Assembly (NCBI RefSeq): GCF_014236655.1
Contig: NZ_JACMYG010000008.1
Location: 124,001-188,000 of the forward strand
Source of the DNA: Pseudomonas kielensis
GTDB lineage: Bacteria > Pseudomonadota > Gammaproteobacteria > Pseudomonadales > Pseudomonadaceae
Reading direction: 5' to 3'
Length of the DNA: 64,000 bases
Positions 56,760 to 64,000 of this stretch are shown piece after piece. The stretch's first letter is position 1; every line of letters starts with the position of its first letter. Under the pieces are notes generated by a model that ran no database searches, was not told the DNA's origin, and worked only from the letters and a program-made list of their open reading frames with translations. A program made the translations under genes and the position numbers.

Positions 56760-57680
56760 TCAGATGTTTTCTGGAGACACCACCCACACGCTGCAGGGCA
56801 TCTTGTACAGCAGATGCTCCACCGTGCTGCCGATCAACCGGCCCATGCCGCGGTGACCCACACGACCCATGACAATCACATCGATGTTATAGGCGTCCGC
56901 ATAGCTGGAAAGCACCTTGGCAGGATTGCCCATGATCATGTGCTGGCGCTCTGGCGCGATCCCGTTGCGCTCGGCAAGGTCGCGAAATGCATCCGCCTGC
57001 GCGTCGAACAGGACCTTGGCTTTTGCCGAGGAGAAAAACGCCGAGCCATTGCTGAAGCCGAATTCGTCCGCGCTGATGCCGGAAAGGTCATGGGCGTAGA
57101 TCACGTCCAGCTCTGCATCACAGGTGCTCGCCAGTTTGGAGGCCTCACGCAGAATCCGGTCGTTCAGGCCCTTGTATTGGTCATCGGAATGAAACGGATC
57201 GACGGCGGCGACGATCCTGCGCGGCAAGACATTGTGCAACTGACTGACGAAATGCAGGGGCACCGGGCATTCGCGCAGCAGATGGATATCCAGTGGCGTA
57301 AACATCAGGCGTGACAGCAGCGACTCGTGCTCCAGGGCCTTGATCAATACGCTCATCGGCTGCTCTTTGAGGTGAATGAGGATCTCCTGCAGCGGCCTCT
57401 CTACCCAGACGACTTCCGTGGTCACCTGCACACCGATCTTGCGCAAGGGACGCGCCTGGTCTTCGAGCCACTGACGGTGCCGCTCGACATAGCCCAGTCG
57501 CATCTGCTCCATCGCCTGCTCGTTGACCAAGCTGGCGGTTGCCAGCCCTTCAAGGTAATCGAACGCCACGATATGCAGGGCGGCGCCCGCAGCTTTGGCC
57601 AAGGCAGCGGCCCGGTCGAAGGCGGGGCTGTGCTCCATCAGCGGCGAGACGACCAGCATGAAACGTGATTGATCAGTCAT
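56760..57680 (-). CDS. Universal stress protein, two UspA domains
   Basis: A 306-residue protein of two tandem UspA domains, started at ATG 57680. The first domain begins FMLVVSPLMEHSPAFDRAAALA; the second ends with the nucleotide-binding motif VIVMGRVGHRGMGRLIGST. Between them lies LIKALEHESLLSRLMFTPLD, a segment shared by all four stress proteins in this window. In P. aeruginosa such Usp proteins are Anr-induced and aid survival without oxygen. An Anr box lies 107-120 bases upstream. Confidence 0.9.
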   Translation of the reverse strand: MTDQSRFMLVVSPLMEHSPAFDRAAALAKAAGAALHIVAFDYLEGLATASLVNEQAMEQMRLGYVERHRQWLEDQARPLRKIGVQVTTEVVWVERPLQEILIHLKEQPMSVLIKALEHESLLSRLMFTPLDIHLLRECPVPLHFVSQLHNVLPRRIVAAVDPFHSDDQYKGLNDRILREASKLASTCDAELDVIYAHDLSGISADEFGFSNGSAFFSSAKAKVLFDAQADAFRDLAERNGIAPERQHMIMGNPAKVLSSYADAYNIDVIVMGRVGHRGMGRLIGSTVEHLLYKMPCSVWVVSPENI

Positions 57681-57786
57681 GACAACTCTCCGGTGAGGTG
57701 ATCGTGCAATCGCTCGCCCCAATGGTTGCGGTGTTTTGGGGCCGTGCAGTCTTGCCCTTAGCCTGCCGCTGTTCAGGGTAGCGGGT

Positions 57787-57800
57787 TTGATCTTTGTCAA
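57787..57800. promoter_or_regulatory. Anr/FNR box between stress protein and alcohol dehydrogenase
   Basis: TTGATCTTTGTCAA matches TTGAT-N4-ATCAA at nine of ten positions. It lies 107 bases upstream of the minus-strand stress protein and 154 bases upstream of the plus-strand dehydrogenase. It fits low-oxygen activation of either gene or both. Confidence 0.65.
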
Positions 57801-57953
57801 AGGGAGGGCAAAGGAGGGTGTTGCCCGACGCACGGTTGTCCGGGCCTGGTCCAGTGTCGAAATTGTTGACCATTATCAATCTTTCGCGTGGCGCCCCGGC
57901 GCAGTCTTTGGGCTCGTGCAGAACGTTGGCTCATACGTTAAGGAGGCATCCCC

Positions 57954-59027
57954 GTGGCAACCATGAGAGCGGCGGTTTTCGTTGAAAAGAACCGGATCGT
58001 GCTGGAAGACAAGCCCGTCCCTGAGGTCGGTCCGCTGGACGCATTGGTGCGTATCACCACCACGACCATTTGCGGCACCGATGTGCACATCCTGCGTGGC
58101 GAGTACCCGGTGGCCAAAGGGTTGACCGTGGGCCATGAACCGGTTGGCGTCATCGAGCGGCTGGGCTCACAGGTGCGCGGGTTTGTCGAAGGACAACGGG
58201 TGATCGCCGGCGCCATCACGCCCAGCGGCCAAAGTTACGCCTGCCTGTGTGGCTGCGGTTCCCAGGACGGGCCGGACACCCGCCATGGCTTTCGGGCTAT
58301 CGGCGGCTGGAAGTTCGGCAACACCATCGACGGCTGCCAGGCCGAGTACGTGCTGGTCCCGGACGCACTTGCCAATTTATGCCCCATTCCCGACGGGCTC
58401 AGTGACGAGCAGGTGCTGATGTGCCCGGACATCATGTCCACCGGATTTTCCGGGGCTGAGCGGGGTGAGGTGAACATTGGCGATACCGTTGCGGTGTTTG
58501 CCCTGGGCCCCATCGGACTGTGCGCGGTCGCCGGTGCACGGCTCAAAGGCGCGACGACGATCATCGGCGTAGATGCCGTGGCCGAGCGCATGAGCGTTGC
58601 ACGACAATTGGGTGCGACCCATGTCGTCAATTTCAAGGACGGCAACGTGGTCGAGCAGATCATGGCCCTGACCGATGGCCGGGGTGTCGATGTTGCCATC
58701 GAGGCCCTGGGTACCCAGGGCACGTTCGAATCGGCGTTGCGGGTGCTGCGTCCGGGGGGACGGCTCTCGAGCCTGGGCGTCTACTCCAGCGATCTGCGTA
58801 TTCCCCTGGACGCCTTTGCTGCCGGGTTGGGCGATTACAGCATTGTCACGACCCTGTGCCCGGGCGGGAAGGAGCGCATGCGCCGCTTGATGGCGGTGGT
58901 GCAGAGCGGTGGTGTGGACCTGTCGCCGCTGGTGACCCACCGCTTCAAACTCGATGATATTGAAGCGGCCTATGAATTGTTTGCTCACCAACGGGACGGT
59001 GTGATGAAGGTCGCGATTACGCCGTGA
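57954..59027 (+). CDS. Zinc-dependent alcohol dehydrogenase
   Basis: A 357-residue medium-chain dehydrogenase, started at GTG 57954 with AAGGAGG seven bases upstream. Catalytic zinc ligands are CGTDVH (about 41) and GHEPVG (about 63). The nucleotide loop is FALGPIGLCAVAGA (about 185). The usual four-Cys structural zinc lobe is reduced to CLCGCG (about 98-103), so that site may be absent. The long lobe (HGFRAIGGWKFGNTIDG) follows. It would oxidise or reduce small alcohols, maybe ethanol under low oxygen given the Anr box and stress-gene neighbours. The substrate is not established. Confidence 0.88.
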   Translation: MATMRAAVFVEKNRIVLEDKPVPEVGPLDALVRITTTTICGTDVHILRGEYPVAKGLTVGHEPVGVIERLGSQVRGFVEGQRVIAGAITPSGQSYACLCGCGSQDGPDTRHGFRAIGGWKFGNTIDGCQAEYVLVPDALANLCPIPDGLSDEQVLMCPDIMSTGFSGAERGEVNIGDTVAVFALGPIGLCAVAGARLKGATTIIGVDAVAERMSVARQLGATHVVNFKDGNVVEQIMALTDGRGVDVAIEALGTQGTFESALRVLRPGGRLSSLGVYSSDLRIPLDAFAAGLGDYSIVTTLCPGGKERMRRLMAVVQSGGVDLSPLVTHRFKLDDIEAAYELFAHQRDGVMKVAITP

Positions 59028-59067
59028 GGCTATGCGCGCTGATTCTCGACGTAATACGGAGGTCGCT

Positions 59068-59313
59068 ATGATCATTGATATCGAGGAGCAACGGGCAAGC
59101 CATTGCTGGGTCGTGTGCATGGATGACTTTAAAGTGAACTTCAACAGCCGGGGGGAAGCACAGGCATTTGTTGGCCTGCTCAAGGCCCGCATCGCGGCGC
59201 CCCATGTCTGGCCAAGTAGCGCGGGCCTGGCACATGACACACCACGCAAGCCCGGCCGGCAAACGGCTTACGTCACCAAGGGCAAGCGCGTTTGTGCCGA
59301 CCCCGTGGAGTAA
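59068..59313 (+). CDS. Small hypothetical protein
   Basis: An 81-residue protein with a clear GGAGG site before the ATG at 59068. It contains CWVVCMDDFKVNFNSRGEAQ and a basic C-terminal tail, with no signal or membrane segment. It lies 40 bases after the dehydrogenase gene on the same strand and 45 bases before the DUF4010 gene, so probably one transcript. No family is recognised. Confidence 0.65.
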   Translation: MIIDIEEQRASHCWVVCMDDFKVNFNSRGEAQAFVGLLKARIAAPHVWPSSAGLAHDTPRKPGRQTAYVTKGKRVCADPVE

Positions 59314-59358
59314 CGATGTGGTCCAGTGCCGGGCGCCGCTCAGCCAGATGACAACCCA

Positions 59359-60597
59359 ATGAACGGGGCCGTTGGGCTGACCGGTGCAGCTGCTGCGCTG
59401 GGGATTGGCATGCTCATCGGTCTTGAACGCGAACGGCACAAGGGGCAGGGCGAGACCCGCGCCTGTGCGGGGTTGCGGACATTCGCCATTACGGCGTTGC
59501 TGGGGTATGGGGCGATGCAAGTCGGGGGCGGCTTGCTGGTAGGCATCGTGGCCATCACCCTGGGACTACTCGTCACAGTGGCTTACTGGCGAAGCCTGAG
59601 CGACGACCCCGGCGTGACCAGCGAAGTGGCGTTGTTGACGGTGCTGGTGCTGGGAGCGTTGTGCGGCAGGAGCCCGGAGCTGGCGATCGCTATCGGCGTG
59701 GTGCTGGCCGGACTGCTGACGTATCGAGAGAAGCTTCACCACTTTGCCCGCAGCCAATTGACGGATGCGGAGCTGGGCGACGGCCTCATCCTCCTGACGG
59801 CTGCATTGGTTGTGCTGCCGTTGGCGCCTGACCGTTTCATCGGTCCCTATGCTGCGATCAATCTGCGCACTATTTGCAGCCTGACTGTATTGCTCATGGC
59901 GGTGGGAGCGGTTGGGCACATCGCCGTTCGAACCCTGGGAACCCGTTATGGCTATGCAATCAGCGCCATTGCCTCCGGATTTGCCTCCAGCATCGTGACG
60001 ATCGCCGCCATGGGCCATCTTGTCGCCCGGCAACCGGAAAACATGAAGGTTCTGAGCGCCGCCGCGATCCTGTCCAATATCGCCACCGTCACTCAGGTCG
60101 GCCTGATTCTGGGGGCGGTCGACCCCGGCCTGCTGCGCCATATGTGGGGCCCCCTGACCGGCGGCGCTGGCGCAACAGTCCTGTATGGCTTGTGCCTGAT
60201 CTTCCCCAAGCCGGCGTCCGGTGCCAGCCAGCCGATCAAGGTCGGGGGGGCGTTCAATCTCAAACTGGCCCTGATTGTCACCTTGACCATGACCGGCATC
60301 GCCTTTGTGTCCTCCATGATGCTCAGCTATTTCGGCCAGGTAGGCGTGATGCTGACCGCCACCTTCAGCGGTTTTGCCGATGCGCATGCCTCCACGGCCT
60401 CGATCGCCACGCTGGCCAAGTCCGGCCAGTTATCCTTCGATGCCGTTGCCGTTCCCGTGCTGATTGCGATCAGCAGCAACTCCATCAGCAAATGCGTGGT
60501 GGCGTGGGTCAGCGGCGGGCGAGGCTTCGCCGCTCATGTGATACCGGGCCAAGTGTTGCTGACACTGGCGATGTGGGCAGGCTTGTGGATTTCCTGA
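59359..60597 (+). CDS. MgtC/SapB-DUF4010 membrane protein
   Basis: A 412-residue inner-membrane protein with about ten to twelve helices. The N-terminal part (GIGMLIGLERERHKGQGE, about 15-32) is the MgtC/SapB-like motif and the C-terminal two thirds is DUF4010 (ATFSGFADAHASTASIATLAK near 335). A start at ATG 59359 is used; a ribosome site is weak. Members are linked to ion or stress adaptation but the function is unknown. It sits between stress-response genes and shares their direction. Confidence 0.82.
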   Translation: MNGAVGLTGAAAALGIGMLIGLERERHKGQGETRACAGLRTFAITALLGYGAMQVGGGLLVGIVAITLGLLVTVAYWRSLSDDPGVTSEVALLTVLVLGALCGRSPELAIAIGVVLAGLLTYREKLHHFARSQLTDAELGDGLILLTAALVVLPLAPDRFIGPYAAINLRTICSLTVLLMAVGAVGHIAVRTLGTRYGYAISAIASGFASSIVTIAAMGHLVARQPENMKVLSAAAILSNIATVTQVGLILGAVDPGLLRHMWGPLTGGAGATVLYGLCLIFPKPASGASQPIKVGGAFNLKLALIVTLTMTGIAFVSSMMLSYFGQVGVMLTATFSGFADAHASTASIATLAKSGQLSFDAVAVPVLIAISSNSISKCVVAWVSGGRGFAAHVIPGQVLLTLAMWAGLWIS

Positions 60598-60615
60598 CGG
60601 ACATCGCGCACGTCA

Positions 60616-60629
60616 CTGACAAAAATCAA
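60616..60629. promoter_or_regulatory. Possible Anr/FNR box before a stress protein
   Basis: CTGACAAAAATCAA fits TTGAT-N4-ATCAA at eight of ten positions. Its 3' edge is 73 bases before the stress protein start, almost the same distance as the perfect box before the gene at 62468. That agreement supports it. Confidence 0.5.
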
Positions 60630-60701
60630 ATGCCCAACGCTGGCAGCGATCAATCTGTAACTCTATTACTGGATTGAAATGGCCGCGTGCCGAGGTGCCC
60701 C

Positions 60702-61625
60702 ATGTCGCAGACTCAACGTTTACTCTTGATCGCCCCTCCAGCCATGACGCGCACCCCGGCCTTCGACCGGGCCGCGGCGTTGGCGCTGGCGATGCAAATG
60801 CCCGTGCACATCGTGGCGTTCGACTATTCACAGGCCCTGGCGGTGTCGGGATTGTTCGCCCCAGAGCAATTCGCCCTGGCGCGGGATGGCTACCTGCAAA
60901 CCCATCGCCAATGGCTCGCCGATCAGGCCGCATTAATGAGCAAGCATGGCGTGGAGGCGACCAGCGAGGTGGTGTGGGTTCAGCATCCCTACGAGGAAAT
61001 CCTCAACTTCATCAATGAAATGCCGCTGGCACTGATCATCAAGGATGCCCAGGAAGAGTCGGCGTTCAAGCGGGTATTTTTCACACCGCTGGATTGGCAG
61101 TTGCTGCGTGACTGTCCTGTGCCGGTGCACCTGGTGACTACGCCATTGAATGCCCGGCCGCGCAACGTAGTGGCCATCATTGATGTGCTGCGCGACGAGG
61201 AGCAGGACACGGTGTTCAACGACCAGATTATCGATGCAGCCGCCAAACTGGCCGCCATCTGTGAAGCCAATCTCGAACTGCTGCATGTCTATGACTGGAC
61301 GGCTGTGTACGCCCAGGACATGGGCTTTGGTGCATTGCCGTTGGCCACCGGGCTCTATGAAATGCTGGGAAAGGCCCAGCATGAAGCGTTTTCGGCCATT
61401 GCTGAACGCCACGGCGTGCCACCGCAGTGCAGGCACTTCGTAGAGGGAGCCCCCGTGCCGAGCATTTGTGCATTTGTCGGTGAGCACGACACCGATGTCA
61501 TTGTCATGGGCACGGTGCAGCACAAGGGCTTGAGCAAACTACTGGGCACCACGGCCGAGCAACTTCTGCATCGGGCGCCGTGCAGTGTGCTCGCGATCAA
61601 ACCGGGAAAAATGCTGCAATCCTGA
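60702..61625 (+). CDS. Universal stress protein, two UspA domains
   Basis: A 307-residue protein with two UspA domains, started at ATG 60702. The first has RLLLIAPPAMTRTPAFDRAAAL, the second ends VIVMGTVQHKGLSKLLGTTAEQLL with the nucleotide-binding loop. The middle segment AFKRVFFTPLDWQLLRDCPVPVH is the shared family motif of the four paralogues. It is followed by a strong terminator and is monocistronic. Confidence 0.9.
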   Translation: MSQTQRLLLIAPPAMTRTPAFDRAAALALAMQMPVHIVAFDYSQALAVSGLFAPEQFALARDGYLQTHRQWLADQAALMSKHGVEATSEVVWVQHPYEEILNFINEMPLALIIKDAQEESAFKRVFFTPLDWQLLRDCPVPVHLVTTPLNARPRNVVAIIDVLRDEEQDTVFNDQIIDAAAKLAAICEANLELLHVYDWTAVYAQDMGFGALPLATGLYEMLGKAQHEAFSAIAERHGVPPQCRHFVEGAPVPSICAFVGEHDTDVIVMGTVQHKGLSKLLGTTAEQLLHRAPCSVLAIKPGKMLQS

Positions 61626-61636
61626 GGGATGGATCA

Positions 61637-61680
61637 CCCCGCGATGAACCGTTGGCCGGAACATCGCGGGGCGATTTTTT
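61637..61680 (+). terminator. Intrinsic terminator between convergent genes
   Basis: CCCCGCGATG and CATCGCGGGG pair around a 15-base loop, followed by CGATTTTTT. It ends the stress protein gene and overlaps the stop of the convergent acetyltransferase gene. Confidence 0.85.
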
Positions 61681-62242
61681 ACAGGTAAAGCCGGTGAATG
61701 ACCTGACGGCTGTCGTCAGGGTCATTGTGCGTCTCGAAACCCAGCGCCTTGGCCAGGTCGCGCATTGGCGCATTGCTGGAGGCGTCCACCGAGTACATCT
61801 GGTGAAAGCCATTCTTGCGGGCGGCCTTGATCAGATGCTCCATCAGTAAGGTGCCCAGCCCCAGGTGGGTCCATTCATCGGCAACCGTCACGGCGCATTC
61901 ACACTCATGCTCGCGGGTGGCCGCGTAACGGCTGACGCCGATCTCGATCAGTTGCCCGTTTTCATGGACCAGCGCGATATAGGCCATACGCTGCTTGTTG
62001 TCCGTGTCCATCAACTGATTGAGCATCGCAGCGCCGGGCTCATTGACCTGCGCGAGAAAGCGCATGTGCCGGGATTCGGGGGACAGCCGCTTGATGAACG
62101 CGTATTCACGGTCGCGGTCCTTTGGCGCCAGTGGCCGGATCAGCACGTGGCGCCCATCCGTGAGCGCTTCAATCCAGTGTTGCCCAGTGACCGCGGTGTA
62201 AGCCGCCGCAGCCCGATCATTGTGCTCTTTGACGTTAAGCAT
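61679..62242 (-). CDS. GNAT acetyltransferase
   Basis: A 187-residue GCN5-type acetyltransferase, started at ATG 62242 behind GGAGG; the open frame extends far upstream but without support. The acetyl-CoA loop is VADEWTHLGLGTLLMEHLIKAA (about 128-149, quoted in pieces), followed by GFETHNDPDDSR. It has the helix-strand layout of enzymes that acetylate small molecules or protein N-termini or lysines. It resembles the single-domain part of Pat-type lysine acetyltransferases. The upstream box at 62334-62347 suggests low-oxygen control. Confidence 0.85.
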   Translation of the reverse strand: MLNVKEHNDRAAAAYTAVTGQHWIEALTDGRHVLIRPLAPKDRDREYAFIKRLSPESRHMRFLAQVNEPGAAMLNQLMDTDNKQRMAYIALVHENGQLIEIGVSRYAATREHECECAVTVADEWTHLGLGTLLMEHLIKAARKNGFHQMYSVDASSNAPMRDLAKALGFETHNDPDDSRQVIHRLYL

Positions 62243-62333
62243 GGGAGTACTCCTCCAGTGCGGTTGGCAAGTCGGGAGCGCGACACAACTGCCGCGTGTG
62301 ACTGCTGTTCTACACCCTTGCCCACGCCTGGAT

Positions 62334-62347
62334 CTGATCTGGATCAG
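62334..62347. promoter_or_regulatory. Anr/FNR-like box for the acetyltransferase
   Basis: CTGATCTGGATCAG has the TGAT-N4-ATCA core (eight of ten positions) and is a perfect palindrome in its core. It lies 92 bases upstream of the minus-strand acetyltransferase. Confidence 0.5.
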
Positions 62348-62380
62348 ACAACCGGGACGACGGCACGGGTTGGCCTGTGC

Positions 62381-62394
62381 TTGATGTAAATCAA
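62381..62394. promoter_or_regulatory. Perfect Anr/FNR box before a stress protein
   Basis: TTGATGTAAATCAA matches TTGAT-N4-ATCAA at all ten positions. It is 74 bases before the start of the stress protein at 62468, a usual place for an activating site. Confidence 0.75.
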
Positions 62395-62467
62395 ACGGCG
62401 CCCGATGAAGGCGCGCAGTCTTGAACCCTGCCGACACTCGATGGCCGGCGATGACCGGAGGTGTGTG

Positions 62468-63373
62468 ATGGGTAAATATCAACGTTTTCTCTTGATCGCT
62501 GATCAAACTCTGCACCAGTCGCCAGCACAGCTGCGCGCCGTCGCGTTGGCCATGGAGGCCGGCGCCGTACTGGAGGTGCGAGCCTTCGTCGAACCTGCGC
62601 CGGTGGTTCATTATTGGGAAGAACAAGTCGACGATGCCGCGCAGCAGCGTTACTTGCGTCGCCACCGTCGCTGGGAGGCCGAAGAACTGGACCGCCTCAG
62701 CGACCTGGGGCTGCAGGCAACGGTCAAGACCGTCTTCACGACCCATCCGCTGCTGGACATTCTGAAGACCGTCGAGGATCTCAAGCCCGATCTGTTGATC
62801 AAGGATGTCACCCTCGAACCCGTGCTCAAGCGGGTGTTCATTACCCCACTTGATTGTCACTTGTTGCGTGAGTGCCCGATCCCGGTGCACCTGGTCAACC
62901 AGGTCCGCTACAGCTTGCCTCACCGAATTGTCGCGGCAGTGGACCCGTTCGACCCCTCGACACACATCAGCGGACTGAACGACACCATCATTCAGACGGC
63001 GAACGCCCTGGCCCTGCAATGCGATGCGCCGTTACACCTGCTGTACGCCTATGACTTATCGCCCGCGTTCAACAGCGACGCACCACTGGCCGGGGGCGGT
63101 TGGGGCGTGGACGTGATCGATGAACTGCGCCAATCCTTGCACCAGGCGTTTATTACATTGGCACAACGTTATGGCGTGCCACCCGAGCGCCGGCATTTCG
63201 TCATGGGCCTGCCGGTGCCGGTGATCAGTGAGTTTGTCCAGCAGTACCTGGCCGATGTCGTGGTCATGGGCACGGTGCACCGCACGGGTGTCGAGCGGTT
63301 GATCGGTAGCAACACAGAGCGCGCGCTGTACTCGGTGCCCGGCAGCATTCTGGCGGTCCGGGCCAATCGCTGA
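62468..63373 (+). CDS. Universal stress protein, two UspA domains
   Basis: A 301-residue protein with two UspA domains and a GGAGG site before ATG 62468. The first domain is shorter and less typical (RFLLIADQTLHQSPAQLR). The middle motif VLKRVFITPLDCHLLRECPIP and the C-terminal VVMGTVHRTGVERLIGSNTE are clear. It follows a perfect Anr box, so anaerobic induction is likely. The next stress protein starts 53 bases later and may be cotranscribed. Confidence 0.9.
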   Translation: MGKYQRFLLIADQTLHQSPAQLRAVALAMEAGAVLEVRAFVEPAPVVHYWEEQVDDAAQQRYLRRHRRWEAEELDRLSDLGLQATVKTVFTTHPLLDILKTVEDLKPDLLIKDVTLEPVLKRVFITPLDCHLLRECPIPVHLVNQVRYSLPHRIVAAVDPFDPSTHISGLNDTIIQTANALALQCDAPLHLLYAYDLSPAFNSDAPLAGGGWGVDVIDELRQSLHQAFITLAQRYGVPPERRHFVMGLPVPVISEFVQQYLADVVVMGTVHRTGVERLIGSNTERALYSVPGSILAVRANR

Positions 63374-63426
63374 CGCCTGGCCATGAGCGGTTTGCGTCGA
63401 GTTTCCCCCTCACTTGGAGATTGATC

Positions 63427-64000
63427 GTGAGCCAGTATCAACGTCTGTTACTGATCATCAATCCGCTGCTGCGTCATTCCCCAGCCTTGAATCATGCAGC
63501 CTCACTGGCCAAGGCCAGCGGCGCGAGTTTACATATTGCGGCGCTGATCCCCTCGCTCAAAAGGTTATCGCTGCTTGAGAAGGGCGATCGAACACTGGCA
63601 CGCGAGCAATACCTGCAGGACCATCGCAGCTGGCTTGAGGCTCAGGCGCAGAACTTGCGTGGCCGGGGAATTGAGGTAACCACGCAGGTGACGTGGGCGC
63701 AGGACATCAAGCAAGACATCATCGATGACGTCACGCAGATGCAGCCCGACTTGTTGATCAAGGAAATTGACCATGCCTCAGTGCTCAAGCGGGCCTTGTT
63801 CACCCCGTTGGACTGGCATTTGTTACGTCACTGTCCGGTACCGGTTTATCTGGTGGGCGGCAGTGGCTTGGGCTTACCCCGTAAGATTGTCGCGGCCGTC
63901 GAAGTATCGGATGTCGAGTCCGCCGACGACGAACTCAATGACCGAATCATCAAGCAGGCGTGCAGCCTTGCCATGCAGTGCAACGCCGAACTGCATTTGC
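63427..64000 (+). CDS. Universal stress protein, 3' end outside window
   Basis: The frame starts at GTG 63427 with GGAG about 8 bases upstream and runs off the window after about 191 codons. It begins MSQYQRLLLIINPLLRHSPA and contains VLKRALFTPLDWHLLRHCPVPVY, the shared motif. It is a fourth paralogue of the tandem-domain group; the second domain is only partly visible. Confidence 0.88.
   Translation, partial: MSQYQRLLLIINPLLRHSPALNHAASLAKASGASLHIAALIPSLKRLSLLEKGDRTLAREQYLQDHRSWLEAQAQNLRGRGIEVTTQVTWAQDIKQDIIDDVTQMQPDLLIKEIDHASVLKRALFTPLDWHLLRHCPVPVYLVGGSGLGLPRKIVAAVEVSDVESADDELNDRIIKQACSLAMQCNAELHL

Noticed and set aside
62243..63019. Extended N-terminus of the acetyltransferase
   Set aside because: It crosses the Anr boxes and runs antisense to the stress protein; ATG at 62242 has a good ribosome site.

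Overview
The window looks like a Pseudomonas chromosome, probably of the P. fluorescens group. Pointers are the complete myo-inositol catabolic operon, Anr-type low-oxygen boxes beside universal stress proteins, Pseudomonas REP palindromes, and high-GC core genes on the right against a lower-GC accessory half on the left. No single gene fixes the species.

Bases 1-26.8 kb are the right part of a genomic island. It starts with an almost complete type 1 BREX phage-defence operon (BrxE-like partial gene, brxA, brxB, brxC, pglX, pglZ, brxL), tightly packed on the plus strand. A minus-strand block typical of integrative elements follows (small hypothetical, RadC-like JAMM protein, an RDF/Gp3-like protein, a YqaJ exonuclease, a DUF932 protein and a Gly-zipper/zinc-ribbon protein). 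Next comes an unusual plus-strand operon at 18.9-25.0 kb: a GRDP-like protein with a Cys tail, a 2OG/Fe(II) oxygenase, a radical SAM/SPASM protein and an enlarged UvrA-like ATPase. It resembles a peptide- or small-molecule-modifying pathway with a DNA-acting resistance or effector protein, and I do not recognise it as a described system. The island ends with a P4-type integrase next to a tRNA-Pro-like 3' segment at 26.8 kb.

Bases 26.8-34.7 kb are a graveyard of mobile DNA. A prophage remnant (integrase with one amber codon, 5'-truncated endolysin, embedded Rz/Rz1 spanins, a small SinR/Cas2-like protein) lies between two 49-bp copies of the tRNA 3' end. A frameshifted IS481 element, an orphan integrase tail, an IS30 element sitting between two opposing IS3 halves, and an IS110 element inside one of those IS3 halves follow.

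Bases 34.7-38 kb carry two SDR oxidoreductases and a DUF1097 membrane protein, divergent from a LysR regulator. Bases 38.2-55 kb are the inositol locus: an outlying MocA-type dehydrogenase, an RpiR-type regulator (IolR), iolC-E-B-A, an IolI-like isomerase, iolD, iolG, a second MocA-type dehydrogenase, and an ABC importer (binding protein, double ATPase, permease). GGAA-N6-TTCC operator-like palindromes lie at three promoter regions, so one repressor probably controls uptake and breakdown together. Inositol would be imported, oxidised by IolG, dehydrated by IolE, opened by IolD, isomerised by IolB, phosphorylated and cleaved by the IolC fusion, and finished by IolA.

Bases 55-64 kb form a low-oxygen/stress island: a Met/His-rich periplasmic protein, two YeeE/YedE half-transporters, four related tandem-domain universal stress proteins, a zinc alcohol dehydrogenase, a DUF4010 membrane protein and a GNAT acetyltransferase. 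Five Anr/FNR-like boxes are placed upstream of these genes.
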